Below, in pieces: positions 1 to 9,327 of a stretch of 64,000 nucleotides of DNA. This DNA comes from Bifidobacterium margollesii (GTDB lineage: Bacteria > Actinomycetota > Actinomycetes > Actinomycetales > Bifidobacteriaceae). The DNA lies in the NCBI RefSeq assembly GCF_002860355.1, contig NZ_NMWU01000029.1, positions 1-64,000 of the forward strand, read 5' to 3'. The first letter of the stretch is position 1. Each line of letters opens with the position of its first letter. A model generated the notes under the pieces. The model saw nothing but the letters and a program-made list of their open reading frames with translations. It did not search any database and was not told where the DNA came from. The position numbers were made by a program, and so were the translations under genes.

Positions 1-269
1 GGGCCGTCACCCCGCCGTCAAGCTGATAGGACGCGACCCCATCCCACGCCGATGAAATCTTTCCCAGCAGACCATGCGATCAACTGGAACATCCGGCATT
101 ACCACCCGTTTCCAGGAGCTATTCCGGAGCATGGGGCAGGTCGGTCACGCATTACTCACCCGTTCGCCACTCTCACCCCCAAGCAAGCTTGGAGGATCCC
201 GTTCGACTTGCATGTGTTAAGCACGCCGCCAGCGTTCGTCCTGAGCCAGAATCGAACCCTCCACAAAAA
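1..269 (-). rRNA. rrs: 16S ribosomal RNA, 5' part only (cut by window edge)
   Basis: The reverse complement begins near 269 with the bifidobacterial 16S start (GGAGGGTTCGATTCTGGCTC at about 262-243), followed by the universal GAACGCTGGCGGCGTGCTTA block and the GTGAGTAATGCGTGACCGAC block. It runs out of the window at base 1 through the conserved 'ATCAGCTTGACGGCGGGGTG' helix. About 270 of roughly 1500 bases are present. The family is certain; the exact 5' end is placed by similarity to known bifidobacterial 16S genes. Confidence 0.96.
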
Positions 270-480
270 AACTGTGAAAAGCCGAAGAACGGCTCGAAAA
301 AACAAAAAAGAAGAAAAAAGACGGACACCACGATCCCGACCACGAAGGCCGAACCATGGCACCACACAGAATCCTTCCAAAACCCAGTCCCCTCGAACCC
401 CTCCCGGGGACCCGAACCACGCTCACACGCGACCGGGCGGGACCGGACTGGCAATCATCAAAAAGTAGTACAAAACACGC

Positions 481-495
481 TCTTGAGTTCTCAAA
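481..495 (-). promoter_or_regulatory. rrn leader motif TTTGAGAACTCAAGA
   Basis: On the minus strand, about 210 bases before the 16S start, lies TTTGAGAACTCAAGA. The 'TTTGAGAACTCAA' core recurs before 16S and 23S genes in many high-GC Gram-positives, where it is thought to act in antitermination or pre-rRNA processing. It sits between the predicted rrn promoter and the 16S gene, where a leader element should be. Confidence 0.6.
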
Positions 496-565
496 CCACC
501 ACCACACCAGCAAACGAAACCGATCCGAACCGAACCGATCCGGCCGTGCCGGGCAACGAGTGATT

Positions 566-594
566 AACTTACACGCCAACCACCAACAACGCAA
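566..594 (-). promoter_or_regulatory. Predicted rRNA operon promoter
   Basis: Minus strand: TTGCGT at 594-589, a 17-base spacer, then TAAGTT at 571-566. This gives a leader of about 290 bases before the 16S 5' end, normal for an rrn operon. It is a consensus-only call; further promoters upstream (600-800) are possible. The rest of the 637-base stretch from 270 to 906 has no credible gene: the overlapping open frames there follow no start signal and lie in leader sequence. Confidence 0.5.
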
Positions 595-894
595 ATCCAA
601 GAAAACATAATCATCCAGAACCCTTACTGCCGCAAGGGCTCTATCGGCGTGTCGCGCAATCTCTCCACAGAGCCCTTCGTCAGGCTCGACCGCGCATCCG
701 CTTTTAGCCTATCCCGATCCTCAACCGCTTATCCCAAGGCATTCCACATAGTCAGACGAATGCGGCGAAAATTCACCCGCGCGTAAGGCAACACCGTCGC
801 CCATCCCCCAGATACATCCGGCACAAGCAGCAATACGGAAGGAATCAGGGAACAATCAGGGCAAACCCCAATATCGGAAGCCTCGCTGTGCACC

Positions 895-900
895 TAATCT
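895..900 (+). promoter_or_regulatory. -10 hexamer TAATCT six bases before yccF ATG
   Basis: TAATCT lies directly before GGAGGT and then the ATG at 907. With a start point 6-7 bases after the hexamer, the transcript would begin at or next to the ATG. The GGAGG run is only one base from the ATG, too close for a good ribosome binding site, so a leaderless or near-leaderless mRNA is likely. No good -35 is visible. Confidence 0.4.
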
Positions 901-906
901 GGAGGT

Positions 907-1275
907 ATGAGACTACTAGGCAATATTCTGTGGCTGATACTGGGAGGACTGGCCATCGCCCTCGGATGGGCGATCGTCGGATTGGTGTTGTGCCTCACGA
1001 TTATCGGCATCCCGCTGGGCGTCCAATCGTTCAAGATGGCGGCGCTCACGCTCACCCCGTTCGGCAGAACCGTGGTCTACGATGGCGGCATCGGCTCGAC
1101 GCTGATCAACGTGATCTGGGTTGTACTGGTCGGCTGGTGGATGGCATTGGGCTATGTAGCCGCCGGATTGGCGAACTGCATCACGATCATCGGCATCCCG
1201 TTCGGCATCCAATCATTCAAGATGGCCAAACTCGCCCTGTGGCCGTTCGGCGCGCAGATCCGAGAACTACCCTGA
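907..1275 (+). CDS. yccF: YccF-family inner membrane protein
   Basis: Small 122-residue membrane protein made of two similar halves. Each half has a hydrophobic stretch followed by a near-identical motif: TIIGIPLGVQSFKMA (about residues 31-45) and TIIGIPFGIQSFKMA (about 92-106). This doubled motif is the signature of the YccF domain (two tandem repeats, about four membrane segments). The family's biochemical role is not established. It is transcribed away from the rRNA operon and converges with the aminotransferase gene, 10 bases separating the two stop codons. The start follows a TAATCT hexamer by six bases, so the gene may be leaderless. The family call is firm; function is unknown. Confidence 0.88.
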   Translation: MRLLGNILWLILGGLAIALGWAIVGLVLCLTIIGIPLGVQSFKMAALTLTPFGRTVVYDGGIGSTLINVIWVVLVGWWMALGYVAAGLANCITIIGIPFGIQSFKMAKLALWPFGAQIRELP

Positions 1276-1285
1276 CCGATGAAGG

Positions 1286-2476
1286 TCATTCCACTGCGGA
1301 AACGGCGGCATTGGCCGCGGCAACGGCCGCGGTGACATCGACCGGATGATCCAAATCGATCATGGCCGCACCAAGCACCGTCAGTGCGGAAACCACTTTC
1401 TGAGCGCTGGCGGTGTATCCCATATGACCGACACGGATCAACCGTCCGGCCTCCTCGCCGAGCCCTCCGGAAACATGCAATCCGTAACGAGAATCCATGA
1501 TCCCCCGAAGCTGCGCATCGTCCACATCCTCGGGCAGACGGATCGCCGTCACCGAATTCGCCATATGCTCATCGGCATCAACCCACAGCTCCAACCCCAT
1601 CGCCCGCACGCCCGCACGCATGGCCCGGGCGCAACGCTCATGCCGTCGAACAACGTCGTCCACCCCGCCCTCATCGTCGATGATGTCGAGCGCGGCCTTC
1701 AATCCGTAGATGGCCGAGATCGGCGGGGTGTACGGCACGTAGTCGCGGTCGACCCACTGGCGCCACGGTAGAAAGCTCAGATACGAACGCTCATAGCGAC
1801 CGGTATCCTTCATCACCCGCGCGGCCCGCTCCCACGCCCTGTCGCTCAACGCCACCAAAGACATTCCCGGAGTCGAGCCCAAGCATTTCTGGGTACCGGT
1901 GACCACCACGTCGCACCCCCATTCGTCGAAACGCACCGGGGAGCCTCCGACGCCGGAAACCGAATCAACGATGGTGAGCACTCCTCGCTCACGGCATTCC
2001 CGGCAGATCGATTCCATGGGATTCTCGGAAGCCGAGGGGGTCTCCGAATGCACGAACGCCAACACCTTCGTCTCGGGATGCCGATCCAAAGCCAGTCTCA
2101 CCTGTTCGATCGATACGGAGGTGTCGTACGGCACCGTCACATCGACCACTTCGGCGCCATAGCCGCGCAGCACCTTGGCATATCCGGCGCCGTAGTACCC
2201 GGATGCCAGATTGACGCACACGTCACCCGGCTCCACCAGATTGCAGGCGGCCATTTCAAGCCCCAGGATGGATTCGCCCTCCACTGGCAGCACGCGATTG
2301 GCCGTCTTGAACAGCTTCGACAGATCATCGCTTACCGAACGCATGAGGTCGACGAAATCATCGGTGCGATGATGCACCATCTGCCATCCCATGGCCTCCA
2401 GTACCCGCGGGTATATGCTGCACGGGCCGGAAGCCATCATCAGTTCGGGAATATGCGGACGAAACGAAGACGGCAT
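1286..2476 (-). CDS. Class V aminotransferase (alanine-glyoxylate / serine-pyruvate type)
   Basis: PLP-dependent transaminase of 396 residues. An N-terminal 'ASGPCSIYPRVLEAMG' segment matches the GP(G/T)..hPRVL motif of the alanine-glyoxylate/serine-pyruvate aminotransferase group. The DSVSGVGGSP segment (about 171-180) supplies the PLP-binding Asp, and GTQKCLGSTPG carries the probable Schiff-base Lys197. The start at 2476 is chosen over a longer frame because GGAAGGAG lies seven bases upstream. Substrate cannot be set from sequence: alanine, serine or 2-aminoethylphosphonate with glyoxylate or pyruvate are all possible, as is a cysteine desulfurase-like side role. Nothing in the neighbourhood suggests a pathway: the upstream gene on the same strand is an ABC exporter. 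Confidence 0.85.
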   Translation of the reverse strand: MPSSFRPHIPELMMASGPCSIYPRVLEAMGWQMVHHRTDDFVDLMRSVSDDLSKLFKTANRVLPVEGESILGLEMAACNLVEPGDVCVNLASGYYGAGYAKVLRGYGAEVVDVTVPYDTSVSIEQVRLALDRHPETKVLAFVHSETPSASENPMESICRECRERGVLTIVDSVSGVGGSPVRFDEWGCDVVVTGTQKCLGSTPGMSLVALSDRAWERAARVMKDTGRYERSYLSFLPWRQWVDRDYVPYTPPISAIYGLKAALDIIDDEGGVDDVVRRHERCARAMRAGVRAMGLELWVDADEHMANSVTAIRLPEDVDDAQLRGIMDSRYGLHVSGGLGEEAGRLIRVGHMGYTASAQKVVSALTVLGAAMIDLDHPVDVTAAVAAANAAVSAVE

Positions 2477-2653
2477 GACGACACTCCTTCCCACACCGAT
2501 CCACGGAACACGAAACCCTGCACGCACGACGATTCCGCGGGAGCTTCACGGCGAGCCCACGAGGATTCCGCATCGGCGGACATCGGCAACGGCTTTGATC
2601 CCAGTGTAAGCCCGCGAACAACTCCCGGAGGTTCTTCGAAGCCCGTCCGACGC

Positions 2654-5467
2654 CTATTCGGAAGCCACGGCGTCAAGCACCGGCTTTCGCAACGCCCGCG
2701 AAGCCGGCGAAACGCTCGCGAGCAGACCAACCAGCACCGAGACCAGCAGGAACACGACGAGCTGGCTCCACGGAACGCTGAGCATTTCCAGCCCATCCGA
2801 CTCGTAGACCTTGCGGATCACCGCTCCGGCCGCCACACCGACGATCAGTCCCAGCACCGTGCCGAACACGGAGATGATCGAGGCTTCGATGGCGAGCATG
2901 CCTCGAATCTGTCCACGGGACGTGCCGATGGCCCGCAGCAGTCCGATCTCCTTCGTTCGCTCGGAGACGGAAAGCGCCAAGGTGTTCACGATGCCGAAGA
3001 TCGCGATCACGATGGACAGTGCGAGCAACGCATAGAGGATCAGCAGAATCTGATCGACCATCGAGCTCATGGTCGACTTGTATTCCTCGTGATTCATCAC
3101 GGAAACGGTGTAGTACGGCTTCACCGCATCCTTGATCCGTCGCTGCACGTCGGTCTTATCCGCCCCCGGGTCGGCGACGACGTACATCTGGATGGTGAAC
3201 ATCGTCTGCTTGGTGCCGAACCGCTCGCCGAGATCGTCATTCACCATCACGCAACTGCGATAAACGTTGTTGGTGATGATGGCCCCGACCTTCACTGTTC
3301 GGGAGGTCGTCTCCGTTCTGGTTCGGATCAGCGTGCTCGGATCGACCTTACCGGCCTCATCCATGCGCGCCTGAGCCTCCTGCGCCCTACCCTGTGCCAT
3401 GAGCGACCGAACCTCGGACTCGACCTTGGCCTGATACTCCTTTCGCGCCCGGGCGGTCGCCTCCTGATCGATCAGCGTTTTCTTCGCGCTCACGGTGACC
3501 GTGTCGCCCACGTTCCATCCCTGATCCTTGGCCACGTCCTCGCCGACCACAAGCTCGTCGTTCTTCAACGCTTCGGTGGGATCCCCAGCTTTCGTAACCG
3601 GGGCGAACACATCGGTGAACAGCGCGGGCTGAACCGCTATGGTCATGCCGCCGACCTGTTCGCCGTCGTATTTGACGCCCATGATGAACCGATTCGATGC
3701 GGTGGATTTGACGCCGTCCACCTTCTTGACGTCGTCGACCGCCCCCTGCGGCAACTGACCCGAGGATGCGGACATGATGGCATAGTCGGCCTTCAGACCG
3801 GTGTCGACGATGCCAGCGACGGATGCCTTGGCGGAAGACGCCACCACGCCCAGACATGAGACGATGGCGACACCGACGAACAAGGCCGCCGCGGTATTGG
3901 CAGTTCGCCGTTTCGAACGTGAAAGATTGCGCTTGGCAAGCGTCCCGGTGACCCGGAAGATCTTCGACGGCAGCCATCCGAGAATCACGCCCGCCACCGA
4001 CACCAGGGACGGTCCCGTCACGATCACGCCGACGACGAGCAGGGCCGCGCCAACGCCCAGCGGCCAACCGACGGCGACATCATTCAGCCACGGCCAAGGT
4101 GTGGGACCGTTTCCATCCGCACCGACCAACGCCACGGTGAAGGTCCACGCCCCGGCACCGATCAAGCACATCACGGCACCCAGAATCCCTCGCATCGTCA
4201 CCGGCTTCTCGGGATTCACGGTTTCGTTCATCGCCTGGATCGGCGGTGCCAGCGCCGCCCGTCGAGCGGGCAGCGAAGCCCCGACGAACGTGACGATCAT
4301 ACCGACGACGAGACCGACGAGCATATCGGTGACGGTCGGATTCGACGATCCGCTGATCGGAGTGCCCATCCGCTCCATGCCCATCACGATGAGCTTGACG
4401 ACCCCCCATCCCAGACCGATGCCGGCCAGAGATCCGATCAGGCCCAGGACGACGGCCTGCACGATCACGGTGGAGAACACCTGTCCGGGAGAGGCGCCGA
4501 CGGATCTGAGCAATGCGTATCCACGCATGGATTCGCGCACGATCATCGAGAACGTGTTGGCGATGATGAACGATCCCACGAACAGTGCGATCACAGCGAA
4601 GATCAGGATGAGCGGCTGGATGAAACCGAGCGCGTCCTTGGTGGCCTTGGCGTTCTCGTCACGCATCTGGTCACCGGTGATGGCGTGGGCCTTCGCGTCG
4701 GCCGGCAATCGGTCGTTGATGGCATCGGCGAGCGCCTGCTGCTGCCCGGCATCGAGAGCCTTTCCCCCGTTGGCGCTTCCGTAGACGCTGATGTATCGGG
4801 TCGTGCCGCTCTTCCCGGTCGTGCGCTCCTGGGTCTTTTTGGCGACAGCGGGGTCGATCTGAAGCAGGATTGCGCCGGCCTGGCTGCTGGAGGTGCGGAA
4901 GATGCCGGTGACCTTCACGCTACGGGGCCCTTCGGGATACACGAGTTTGGTGGCGTCTCCCACGTTGAGTCCGGAGCGTTGGGCCGCCTGCTCGTCCAGC
5001 GCCACCTCGTGGTCGCCGACGGCATACGCGCCTTTGATCATGCTGGCCGACCGCCAGGGCTGCGTTTCCGAGAATCCGATGGCGATGGTCGGAGCGCCCA
5101 TGGAGGAGACGGCATCGCCGTTGTGCGCGACCAGCACCATGCCGTTGGAGATCGAGTAGACGATTTCCGCCGTCTGCACGCCGGTGACCGAGGCGATCGT
5201 ATCGGTCAGATCGTCGTTGATGTCGTTGTACTCGGTTTCGGTCGATGCCGCGGATGCTTCCGCATCGTCGTCCTTTACCTCTTCGGAACCTCGCACATAG
5301 ACGTCATGATCGGCATTCGACGCCATCATCTCGTCAACCTGGTTGTTCAGCATCTCACGGAAGCAGAACGAACCCACCACGAACGATACGCCGAGCATGA
5401 TCGCGATGATGGACATGGCGAATCTGCCCAAATGGGCGCGGGCCTCGCGCAGTCCGATGCGGATCAT
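2654..5467 (-). CDS. ABC transporter permease, duplicated FtsX domains (MacB/LolCE-like)
   Basis: 937-residue membrane protein with an N-terminal membrane segment (about 16-36), a large extracytoplasmic region, a block of three membrane helices with an FtsX fold (about 280-400), additional helices near 430-490, a second extracytoplasmic domain and a final FtsX-type helix block (about 795-935). 'NTFSMIVRESMRGYALLRSV' and 'VSERTKEIGLLRAIGTS' are the paired coupling-helix motifs of this family. Such permeases usually export peptides, lipids or antibiotics, or act in cell-envelope mechanotransmission; the substrate is unknown. Its ATG overlaps the stop of the ATPase gene by four bases (ATGA, 5464-5467), so the two are translationally coupled and surely partners. 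Confidence 0.9.
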   Translation of the reverse strand: MIRIGLREARAHLGRFAMSIIAIMLGVSFVVGSFCFREMLNNQVDEMMASNADHDVYVRGSEEVKDDDAEASAASTETEYNDINDDLTDTIASVTGVQTAEIVYSISNGMVLVAHNGDAVSSMGAPTIAIGFSETQPWRSASMIKGAYAVGDHEVALDEQAAQRSGLNVGDATKLVYPEGPRSVKVTGIFRTSSSQAGAILLQIDPAVAKKTQERTTGKSGTTRYISVYGSANGGKALDAGQQQALADAINDRLPADAKAHAITGDQMRDENAKATKDALGFIQPLILIFAVIALFVGSFIIANTFSMIVRESMRGYALLRSVGASPGQVFSTVIVQAVVLGLIGSLAGIGLGWGVVKLIVMGMERMGTPISGSSNPTVTDMLVGLVVGMIVTFVGASLPARRAALAPPIQAMNETVNPEKPVTMRGILGAVMCLIGAGAWTFTVALVGADGNGPTPWPWLNDVAVGWPLGVGAALLVVGVIVTGPSLVSVAGVILGWLPSKIFRVTGTLAKRNLSRSKRRTANTAAALFVGVAIVSCLGVVASSAKASVAGIVDTGLKADYAIMSASSGQLPQGAVDDVKKVDGVKSTASNRFIMGVKYDGEQVGGMTIAVQPALFTDVFAPVTKAGDPTEALKNDELVVGEDVAKDQGWNVGDTVTVSAKKTLIDQEATARARKEYQAKVESEVRSLMAQGRAQEAQARMDEAGKVDPSTLIRTRTETTSRTVKVGAIITNNVYRSCVMVNDDLGERFGTKQTMFTIQMYVVADPGADKTDVQRRIKDAVKPYYTVSVMNHEEYKSTMSSMVDQILLILYALLALSIVIAIFGIVNTLALSVSERTKEIGLLRAIGTSRGQIRGMLAIEASIISVFGTVLGLIVGVAAGAVIRKVYESDGLEMLSVPWSQLVVFLLVSVLVGLLASVSPASRALRKPVLDAVASE

Positions 5468-6399
5468 GCCGCTCCCCCATCAACCGAAGTCCCGCCGGCA
5501 TCGTCATTCCCGTTGTCCGCGAACACATCAAGGATCCGTTCGTACGTCGGATGAATCATGTCGCTGGTGATGCGCCCGTCGGCAAGCACCAGCACCCTGT
5601 CCGCATAGGAGGCGGCACGGGGATCATGCGTCACCATCACGATCGATTGCCCGTAGTCGCGCACCGAATCCCGGAGGAATCCGAGCACTTCACGGCTGGA
5701 TCTCGAATCGAGGTTGCCGGTTGGCTCGTCGGCGAAGATCACGCTCGGACGCGCCATCAGCGCGCGGGCGCAGGCGACGCGCTGCTGCTGTCCGCCGGAA
5801 AGCTGACTGGGACGATGGGTGAGACGGCGTTCCAGGCCCACCACATGCACCACCTGATCGAACCACGCCCTGTCGATGGGCTTGCGGGCGATCTGCAGCG
5901 GCAGCAGGATGTTCTCCTCGGCGCTCAACGTGGGTACGAGGTTGAAGCTTTGGAAGATGAATCCGATCTGTTCGCGGCGCAGCTTCGTCAGTTGCCGCTG
6001 GTTCATCGAGGAGACTTCCAATCCCTCCACGATCACCTTGCCCGACGTGGGCGAGTCGAGTCCCGCCATGCAGTGCATCAATGTGGATTTCCCGGAGCCG
6101 GACGGGCCCATGATCGCCGTCATCTGTCCGCGCATGAATTCGACGTCGACATGGTCCAGTGCCGTGACGACGGCGTCCTTGTCTCCGTAGGTCTTGGTCA
6201 GATCGATGGCTTCGGCCACCACCGAATCCGACGATTGCCGTGCGGTATCCCCCTGCCTCCCCACGCCGATTCGGCGCGGACCGCGAGACCGTCGTTCGTA
6301 TTGTGGAGACGAATCGTTCCGTCGGTCCCTGACCGCCTGCGCCGTATGTCTGCCCATGTCCCTTCCCATTCTCGATGAGCGATTGACCCTATGGGCCAT
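5464..6399 (-). CDS. ABC transporter ATP-binding protein (LolD/MacB type)
   Basis: ATPase partner of the FtsX-type permease. Walker [10 protein letters not shown], signature [15 protein letters not shown], Walker [13 protein letters not shown] and the switch His in [11 protein letters not shown] are all present, so the enzyme should be active. The LDSPTSG and [20 protein letters not shown] stretches are typical of the lipoprotein/macrolide exporter subfamily. The reading frame runs far upstream, but that part overlaps the divergent ROK gene and does not look coding. The start is uncertain: ATG at 6399 follows GGAAG by four bases; ATGs at 6369 and 6357 are alternatives. About 45 N-terminal residues before the conserved domain are poorly conserved in character. 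Divergent promoter region shared with the ROK gene. Confidence 0.88.
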   Translation of the reverse strand: MAHRVNRSSRMGRDMGRHTAQAVRDRRNDSSPQYERRSRGPRRIGVGRQGDTARQSSDSVVAEAIDLTKTYGDKDAVVTALDHVDVEFMRGQMTAIMGPSGSGKSTLMHCMAGLDSPTSGKVIVEGLEVSSMNQRQLTKLRREQIGFIFQSFNLVPTLSAEENILLPLQIARKPIDRAWFDQVVHVVGLERRLTHRPSQLSGGQQQRVACARALMARPSVIFADEPTGNLDSRSSREVLGFLRDSVRDYGQSIVMVTHDPRAASYADRVLVLADGRITSDMIHPTYERILDVFADNGNDDAGGTSVDGGAA

Positions 6400-6434
6400 G
6401 CTACTTCCAGCGTCGGATTCAATCGGCCGTCGCT

Positions 6435-6440
6435 TACAAT
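6435..6440 (+). promoter_or_regulatory. -10 hexamer TACAAT for the ROK regulator gene
   Basis: TACAAT at 6435-6440 lies 22 bases before the ATG at 6463, whose ribosome binding site GGAAAGG sits seven bases upstream. No clear -35 hexamer is visible at the expected spacing. It lies between the divergent ABC and ROK genes, where an operator for the ROK protein would also be expected. Confidence 0.35.
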
Positions 6441-6462
6441 GAAGCGGTGGAAAGGCTATCGG

Positions 6463-7623
6463 ATGGCTATTGCGACAACGGCTCAGGTGCGGCTGCATAA
6501 TCGCAGCCAGGTTCTCGCCCACCTCTATCGGCACGGCGGCGCATCCAAGCAGGATCTCGCCGGAGCGCTGAACATGAGTCTGCCGACGGTCACGCAAAAT
6601 CTTGGCGAACTTGAGAAGGCCGGTCTTGTTCTCCGAAGGGGCTTCTCGCGGTCCACAGGCGGCAGAAAACCCCGGATCTACGCCTTCAATGCCGGTAGTC
6701 GTCTGGCCATCGGCGTGCGGATGACGGCCACCGGAGTCGTGGCCTGTGCGGTCGATCTTCGTGGCGGCTGCGTCAAGAGGGCGAGCGGACGACTGCCCTA
6801 CGCCCGTCGAAGCTCCTACTACCACCGCATAGGCCAGTTCGTTGGGCAGTTCATCGAATCGCTGACCGCATCCCTGCCCGAAGGCGGCGAATCATCGATA
6901 CTCGGTGTTGCGTTCAGCGTGCAAGGCATGGTTTCGCCCGACGGCGAGCGTGTTGTCTTCGGCAAGGTGATGGACGACGAAGGACTGACCGCACAGGTTT
7001 TCGGTCGTCAGCTCGATCAACGCTGCGTATTCGTTCATGATGCCATCGCGGCGGCGAGGGAGGAGATTCGTCTGACCTCGGATGTCGGCGACGCGCTGTG
7101 CCTGTATCTGAATGATCATATGAGCGGAGCCGTGGTCATCGGCGGTGAGCTGCATGGCGGATCGACCATGAGGAACGGCGCGGTGGAGCATATGACGATC
7201 GTCCCGGAGGGGCGTCGATGCTATTGCGGCGGGAAGGGATGCCTCGATGCCTACTGTTCGGCGAAAGCGCTGATCGGTGACCGTGACGAGACGCTGGAGG
7301 AATTCTTCAATCAGGTTCGAGACGACGAATACACACACCGTCGTCTGTTTCACCAGTATCTCGATTATCTGGCTCTGGCGATCAGGAACATGCGCACGGT
7401 GCTCAGCTGCGACGTCATCATCGGCGGGCAGGTGGGGCAGTATCTGACCATGGACGATCTGGCCGATCTGAAGATCCGCATACGTAGGTCGGATCCCGTC
7501 CCCGATGGAGGATTGCGCATACGGAAAAGCGCCTGCCGGGATGATCAGGATGTGATCGGCGCGGCCCTGACGTTCGTGGACGATTACGTGGATGCCCTGT
7601 GCAAGTGGCAGGAACGTGAATGA
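6463..7623 (+). CDS. ROK-family transcriptional regulator
   Basis: 386-residue regulator. The first ~75 residues form a winged helix-turn-helix (KQDLAGALNMSLPTVTQNLG as recognition unit, followed by the wing 'RSTGGRKPRIY'). The rest is a ROK sugar-kinase-like fold with the zinc-binding motif CYCGGKGCLDAYCS near residue 249. The ATP-binding loop (DxGxT) of true ROK kinases is not obvious, so this is probably a sensor repressor rather than an enzyme. The start at 6463 fits GGAAAGG with seven-base spacing better than the upstream codons. It is divergent from the ABC exporter pair, which it may control; bifidobacterial ROK regulators usually respond to sugars or sugar phosphates, but the ligand here is unknown. 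Confidence 0.85.
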   Translation: MAIATTAQVRLHNRSQVLAHLYRHGGASKQDLAGALNMSLPTVTQNLGELEKAGLVLRRGFSRSTGGRKPRIYAFNAGSRLAIGVRMTATGVVACAVDLRGGCVKRASGRLPYARRSSYYHRIGQFVGQFIESLTASLPEGGESSILGVAFSVQGMVSPDGERVVFGKVMDDEGLTAQVFGRQLDQRCVFVHDAIAAAREEIRLTSDVGDALCLYLNDHMSGAVVIGGELHGGSTMRNGAVEHMTIVPEGRRCYCGGKGCLDAYCSAKALIGDRDETLEEFFNQVRDDEYTHRRLFHQYLDYLALAIRNMRTVLSCDVIIGGQVGQYLTMDDLADLKIRIRRSDPVPDGGLRIRKSACRDDQDVIGAALTFVDDYVDALCKWQERE

Positions 7624-7657
7624 CCAAGCGTGCCGCCCTGAATGACGAAGCGTGCCG
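7617..7657 (+). repeat. 19-bp direct repeat spanning the ROK stop codon
   Basis: TGAATGACCAAGCGTGCCG (7617-7635) and TGAATGACGAAGCGTGCCG (7639-7657) differ at one base and are separated by three bases. The first copy contains the ROK stop codon; the second runs into the palindrome at 7651. This looks like a small tandem duplication of the gene's 3' end. Confidence 0.7.
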
Positions 7658-7682
7658 TGCGGGTTCGAACCCGCACGGCACG
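7651..7682. terminator. 32-bp perfect palindrome, probable bidirectional terminator
   Basis: CGTGCCGTGCGGGTTC is followed at once by its exact reverse complement (16 + 16 bases, no spacer). As RNA this would fold into a very stable GC-rich hairpin with a small loop. It lies 28 bases after the ROK stop and about 170 bases beyond the metY stop, between convergent genes. There is no T-run on either side, so intrinsic termination is inferred only from position and stability. The T-arm-like GGGTTCGAACCC centre is discussed under rejected items. Confidence 0.55.
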
Positions 7683-7853
7683 CTGCTGATGTGCGACTGA
7701 GGAGCTTCCCCCACATCACGACTTCCGAAACCGACCGTTCGAAGCGGCATGCCCCCTGTGAGCCTCCACGAACGGCATCCGGTCGGCGTCGTTCCGAGAA
7801 CGTCGACCGGAAATCCGGATCACATCGTCCCGGCTTGTCCTATCCGACCCGTA

Positions 7854-9170
7854 CTACTTGGCCAGACCGGATTCGCGCAGAGCCTCGAAACCACCCTTGA
7901 GATCGTCGAGGATGTCCTCGATGTTCTCGGTGCCGATGGACAGACGGATGGTTCCCTGATGGATGCCCTGGTCCTCAAGCTCCTCCAGCGTCTCCTGGGA
8001 GTGCGTGGTGGAGGCCGGGTGGATCACGAGGCTCTTCACATCGGCGACGTTGGCCAGCAGGCTGAACAGGTGCAGATTGTTGATGAACACGCGTGCCGCG
8101 TCCTTGCCGCCCTTGATGTCGAAGGTGAAGATGGAGCCGGCGCCGTTCGGGAAGTACTTCTTGTACAGCTCGTGGTCGCGACGCCCCTCGATGGCCGGGT
8201 GGGAGACGGACTCGACTTCCGGCACGGTCTGCAAGTATTCGACGACCTTCAGCGCGTTCTGGACGTGGCGCTCGACGCGCAGGGACAGCGTTTCGGTGCC
8301 CTGCAGCAGCAGGAACGCGGCGAACGGGCTCAGCGTGGCGCCGGTGTCGCGCAGCAGGATGGCGCGGATACGGGTCACGAAGGCGGCACCGCCCAGGGCC
8401 TCGTAGAAGTTCAGACCATGGTAGGAGGGATCCGGCTCGGTGAGGGTCGGGAACTTGCCCGGCACCTCGGCCCAGTTGAACTTGCCGCCCTCGACGACGA
8501 CGCCACCCAGCGTGGTGCCGTGGCCGCCGATGAACTTGGTGGCGGACTCGACCACCACGTCGGCGCCGTGCTCGAGCGGACGGAACAGGTACGGCGTGGC
8601 GAAGGTGTTGTCCACGATGACCGGCAGATGATGCCTGTGGGCGATTTCGGAGATGGCCTCGAAGTCGGGCAGATCGGCGTTCGGGTTGCCGAAGGTCTCG
8701 AAGTAGACGAGCTTGGTGTTCTCCTGGATGGCGTCCTCGAAGTTCTGCGGAACCTCGGGATCCACGAAGGTGGTGGTGATGCCGTCGCGCGGCAGCGTGT
8801 GCTTGAGCAGGTTGAAGGTGCCGCCGTAGATGTTCTTGGAGGAGACGATGTGATCGCCGGACTGGGTGATGTTGCGCACCGCGTATTCCACGGCTGCGGC
8901 GCCGGAGGCCACCGCGATGCCCGCGGTGCCGCCTTCGAGGGCCGCGATGCGATCCTCGAACACGCCTTGGGTGGAGTTGGTCAGACGGCCGTAGATGTTG
9001 CCCGGATCCTGGAGTCCGAAGCGGGCCTCGGCGTGGTCGAAGTCATGGAAGACGTAGGAGGTGGTGGCGTAGATCGGGACGGCGCGCGAGTCGGTCGCCG
9101 GATCGGCCTGCTCCTGACCAACGTGCAGCTGCAGGGTCTCGAAACGATAGTTCTTGTTCTTCTCGGCCAT
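7854..9170 (-). CDS. metY: O-acetylhomoserine sulfhydrylase / aminocarboxypropyltransferase
   Basis: 438-residue PLP enzyme of the Cys/Met metabolism family that makes homocysteine (or methionine) from O-acetylhomoserine and sulfide or methanethiol. Diagnostic segments are [20 protein letters not shown] at the N-terminus (MetY type, longer than MetB/MetC), [15 protein letters not shown], the PLP-contacting [13 protein letters not shown], and [11 protein letters not shown] with the Schiff-base Lys212. The length fits MetY rather than the ~390-residue gamma-synthases. Ribosome binding site AAGGAG lies nine bases before the ATG. The gene has a long leader with a strong hairpin and is divergent from pdxY, whose product regenerates the PLP cofactor. 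Confidence 0.93.
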   Translation of the reverse strand: MAEKNKNYRFETLQLHVGQEQADPATDSRAVPIYATTSYVFHDFDHAEARFGLQDPGNIYGRLTNSTQGVFEDRIAALEGGTAGIAVASGAAAVEYAVRNITQSGDHIVSSKNIYGGTFNLLKHTLPRDGITTTFVDPEVPQNFEDAIQENTKLVYFETFGNPNADLPDFEAISEIAHRHHLPVIVDNTFATPYLFRPLEHGADVVVESATKFIGGHGTTLGGVVVEGGKFNWAEVPGKFPTLTEPDPSYHGLNFYEALGGAAFVTRIRAILLRDTGATLSPFAAFLLLQGTETLSLRVERHVQNALKVVEYLQTVPEVESVSHPAIEGRRDHELYKKYFPNGAGSIFTFDIKGGKDAARVFINNLHLFSLLANVADVKSLVIHPASTTHSQETLEELEDQGIHQGTIRLSIGTENIEDILDDLKGGFEALRESGLAK

Positions 9171-9226
9171 GATGGCGAACTCCTTAATCGTGGTGTGGTG
9201 TTGTCGTTGCCTCCGCTCGGTGACCC

Positions 9227-9273
9227 GTCGTAAACCATCCCGGCGATGTCGTCCTTGCGTTGATGGTTACGAC
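9227..9273 (-). promoter_or_regulatory. Long hairpin in the metY 5' leader
   Basis: GTCGTAAACCATC (9227-9239) and GATGGTTACGAC (9262-9273) are complementary over 12 pairs with one bulged base, enclosing a 22-base loop. The stem lies 57-103 bases before the metY ATG inside the presumed transcript. I do not recognise it as one of the SAM riboswitch consensus structures. It might be an attenuator or an undescribed leader element. The 327-base interval 9171-9497 otherwise holds the two divergent promoters and no gene. Confidence 0.4.
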
Positions 9274-9327
9274 CATATGCGTTCGAAGCCCTGTGTTTCA
9301 AGCGGAAACCGGCTTTTCGCTATTACG

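Noticed and set aside
52-610. Several open frames in the first 600 bases
   Set aside because: They lie within 16S rRNA and its leader and follow no start signals.
2048-3859. 603-residue plus-strand frame across the aminotransferase and ABC permease
   Set aside because: Antisense shadow of two firmly assigned genes; composition rich in His, Arg, Gly and Asp with no domain.
6400-6825. Long N-terminal extension of the ABC ATPase
   Set aside because: It runs through the divergent promoter and the start of the ROK gene, and the sequence is unlike ABC proteins.
6463-7623. ROK sugar kinase enzyme
   Set aside because: An N-terminal winged helix is present and the DxGxT phosphate loop is not evident, so a regulator is the better call.
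7651-7682. T-arm-like GGGTTCGAACCC suggesting a tRNA gene or att site
   Set aside because: No cloverleaf can be drawn: the flanking CGTGCCG/CGGCACG pairing spans only ~54 bases and arises from the direct repeat and palindrome. No integrase or broken tRNA is nearby.
9171-9320. SAM riboswitch before metY
   Set aside because: I could not find the conserved cores of SAM-I, SAM-II or SAM-IV; only a generic hairpin is reported.
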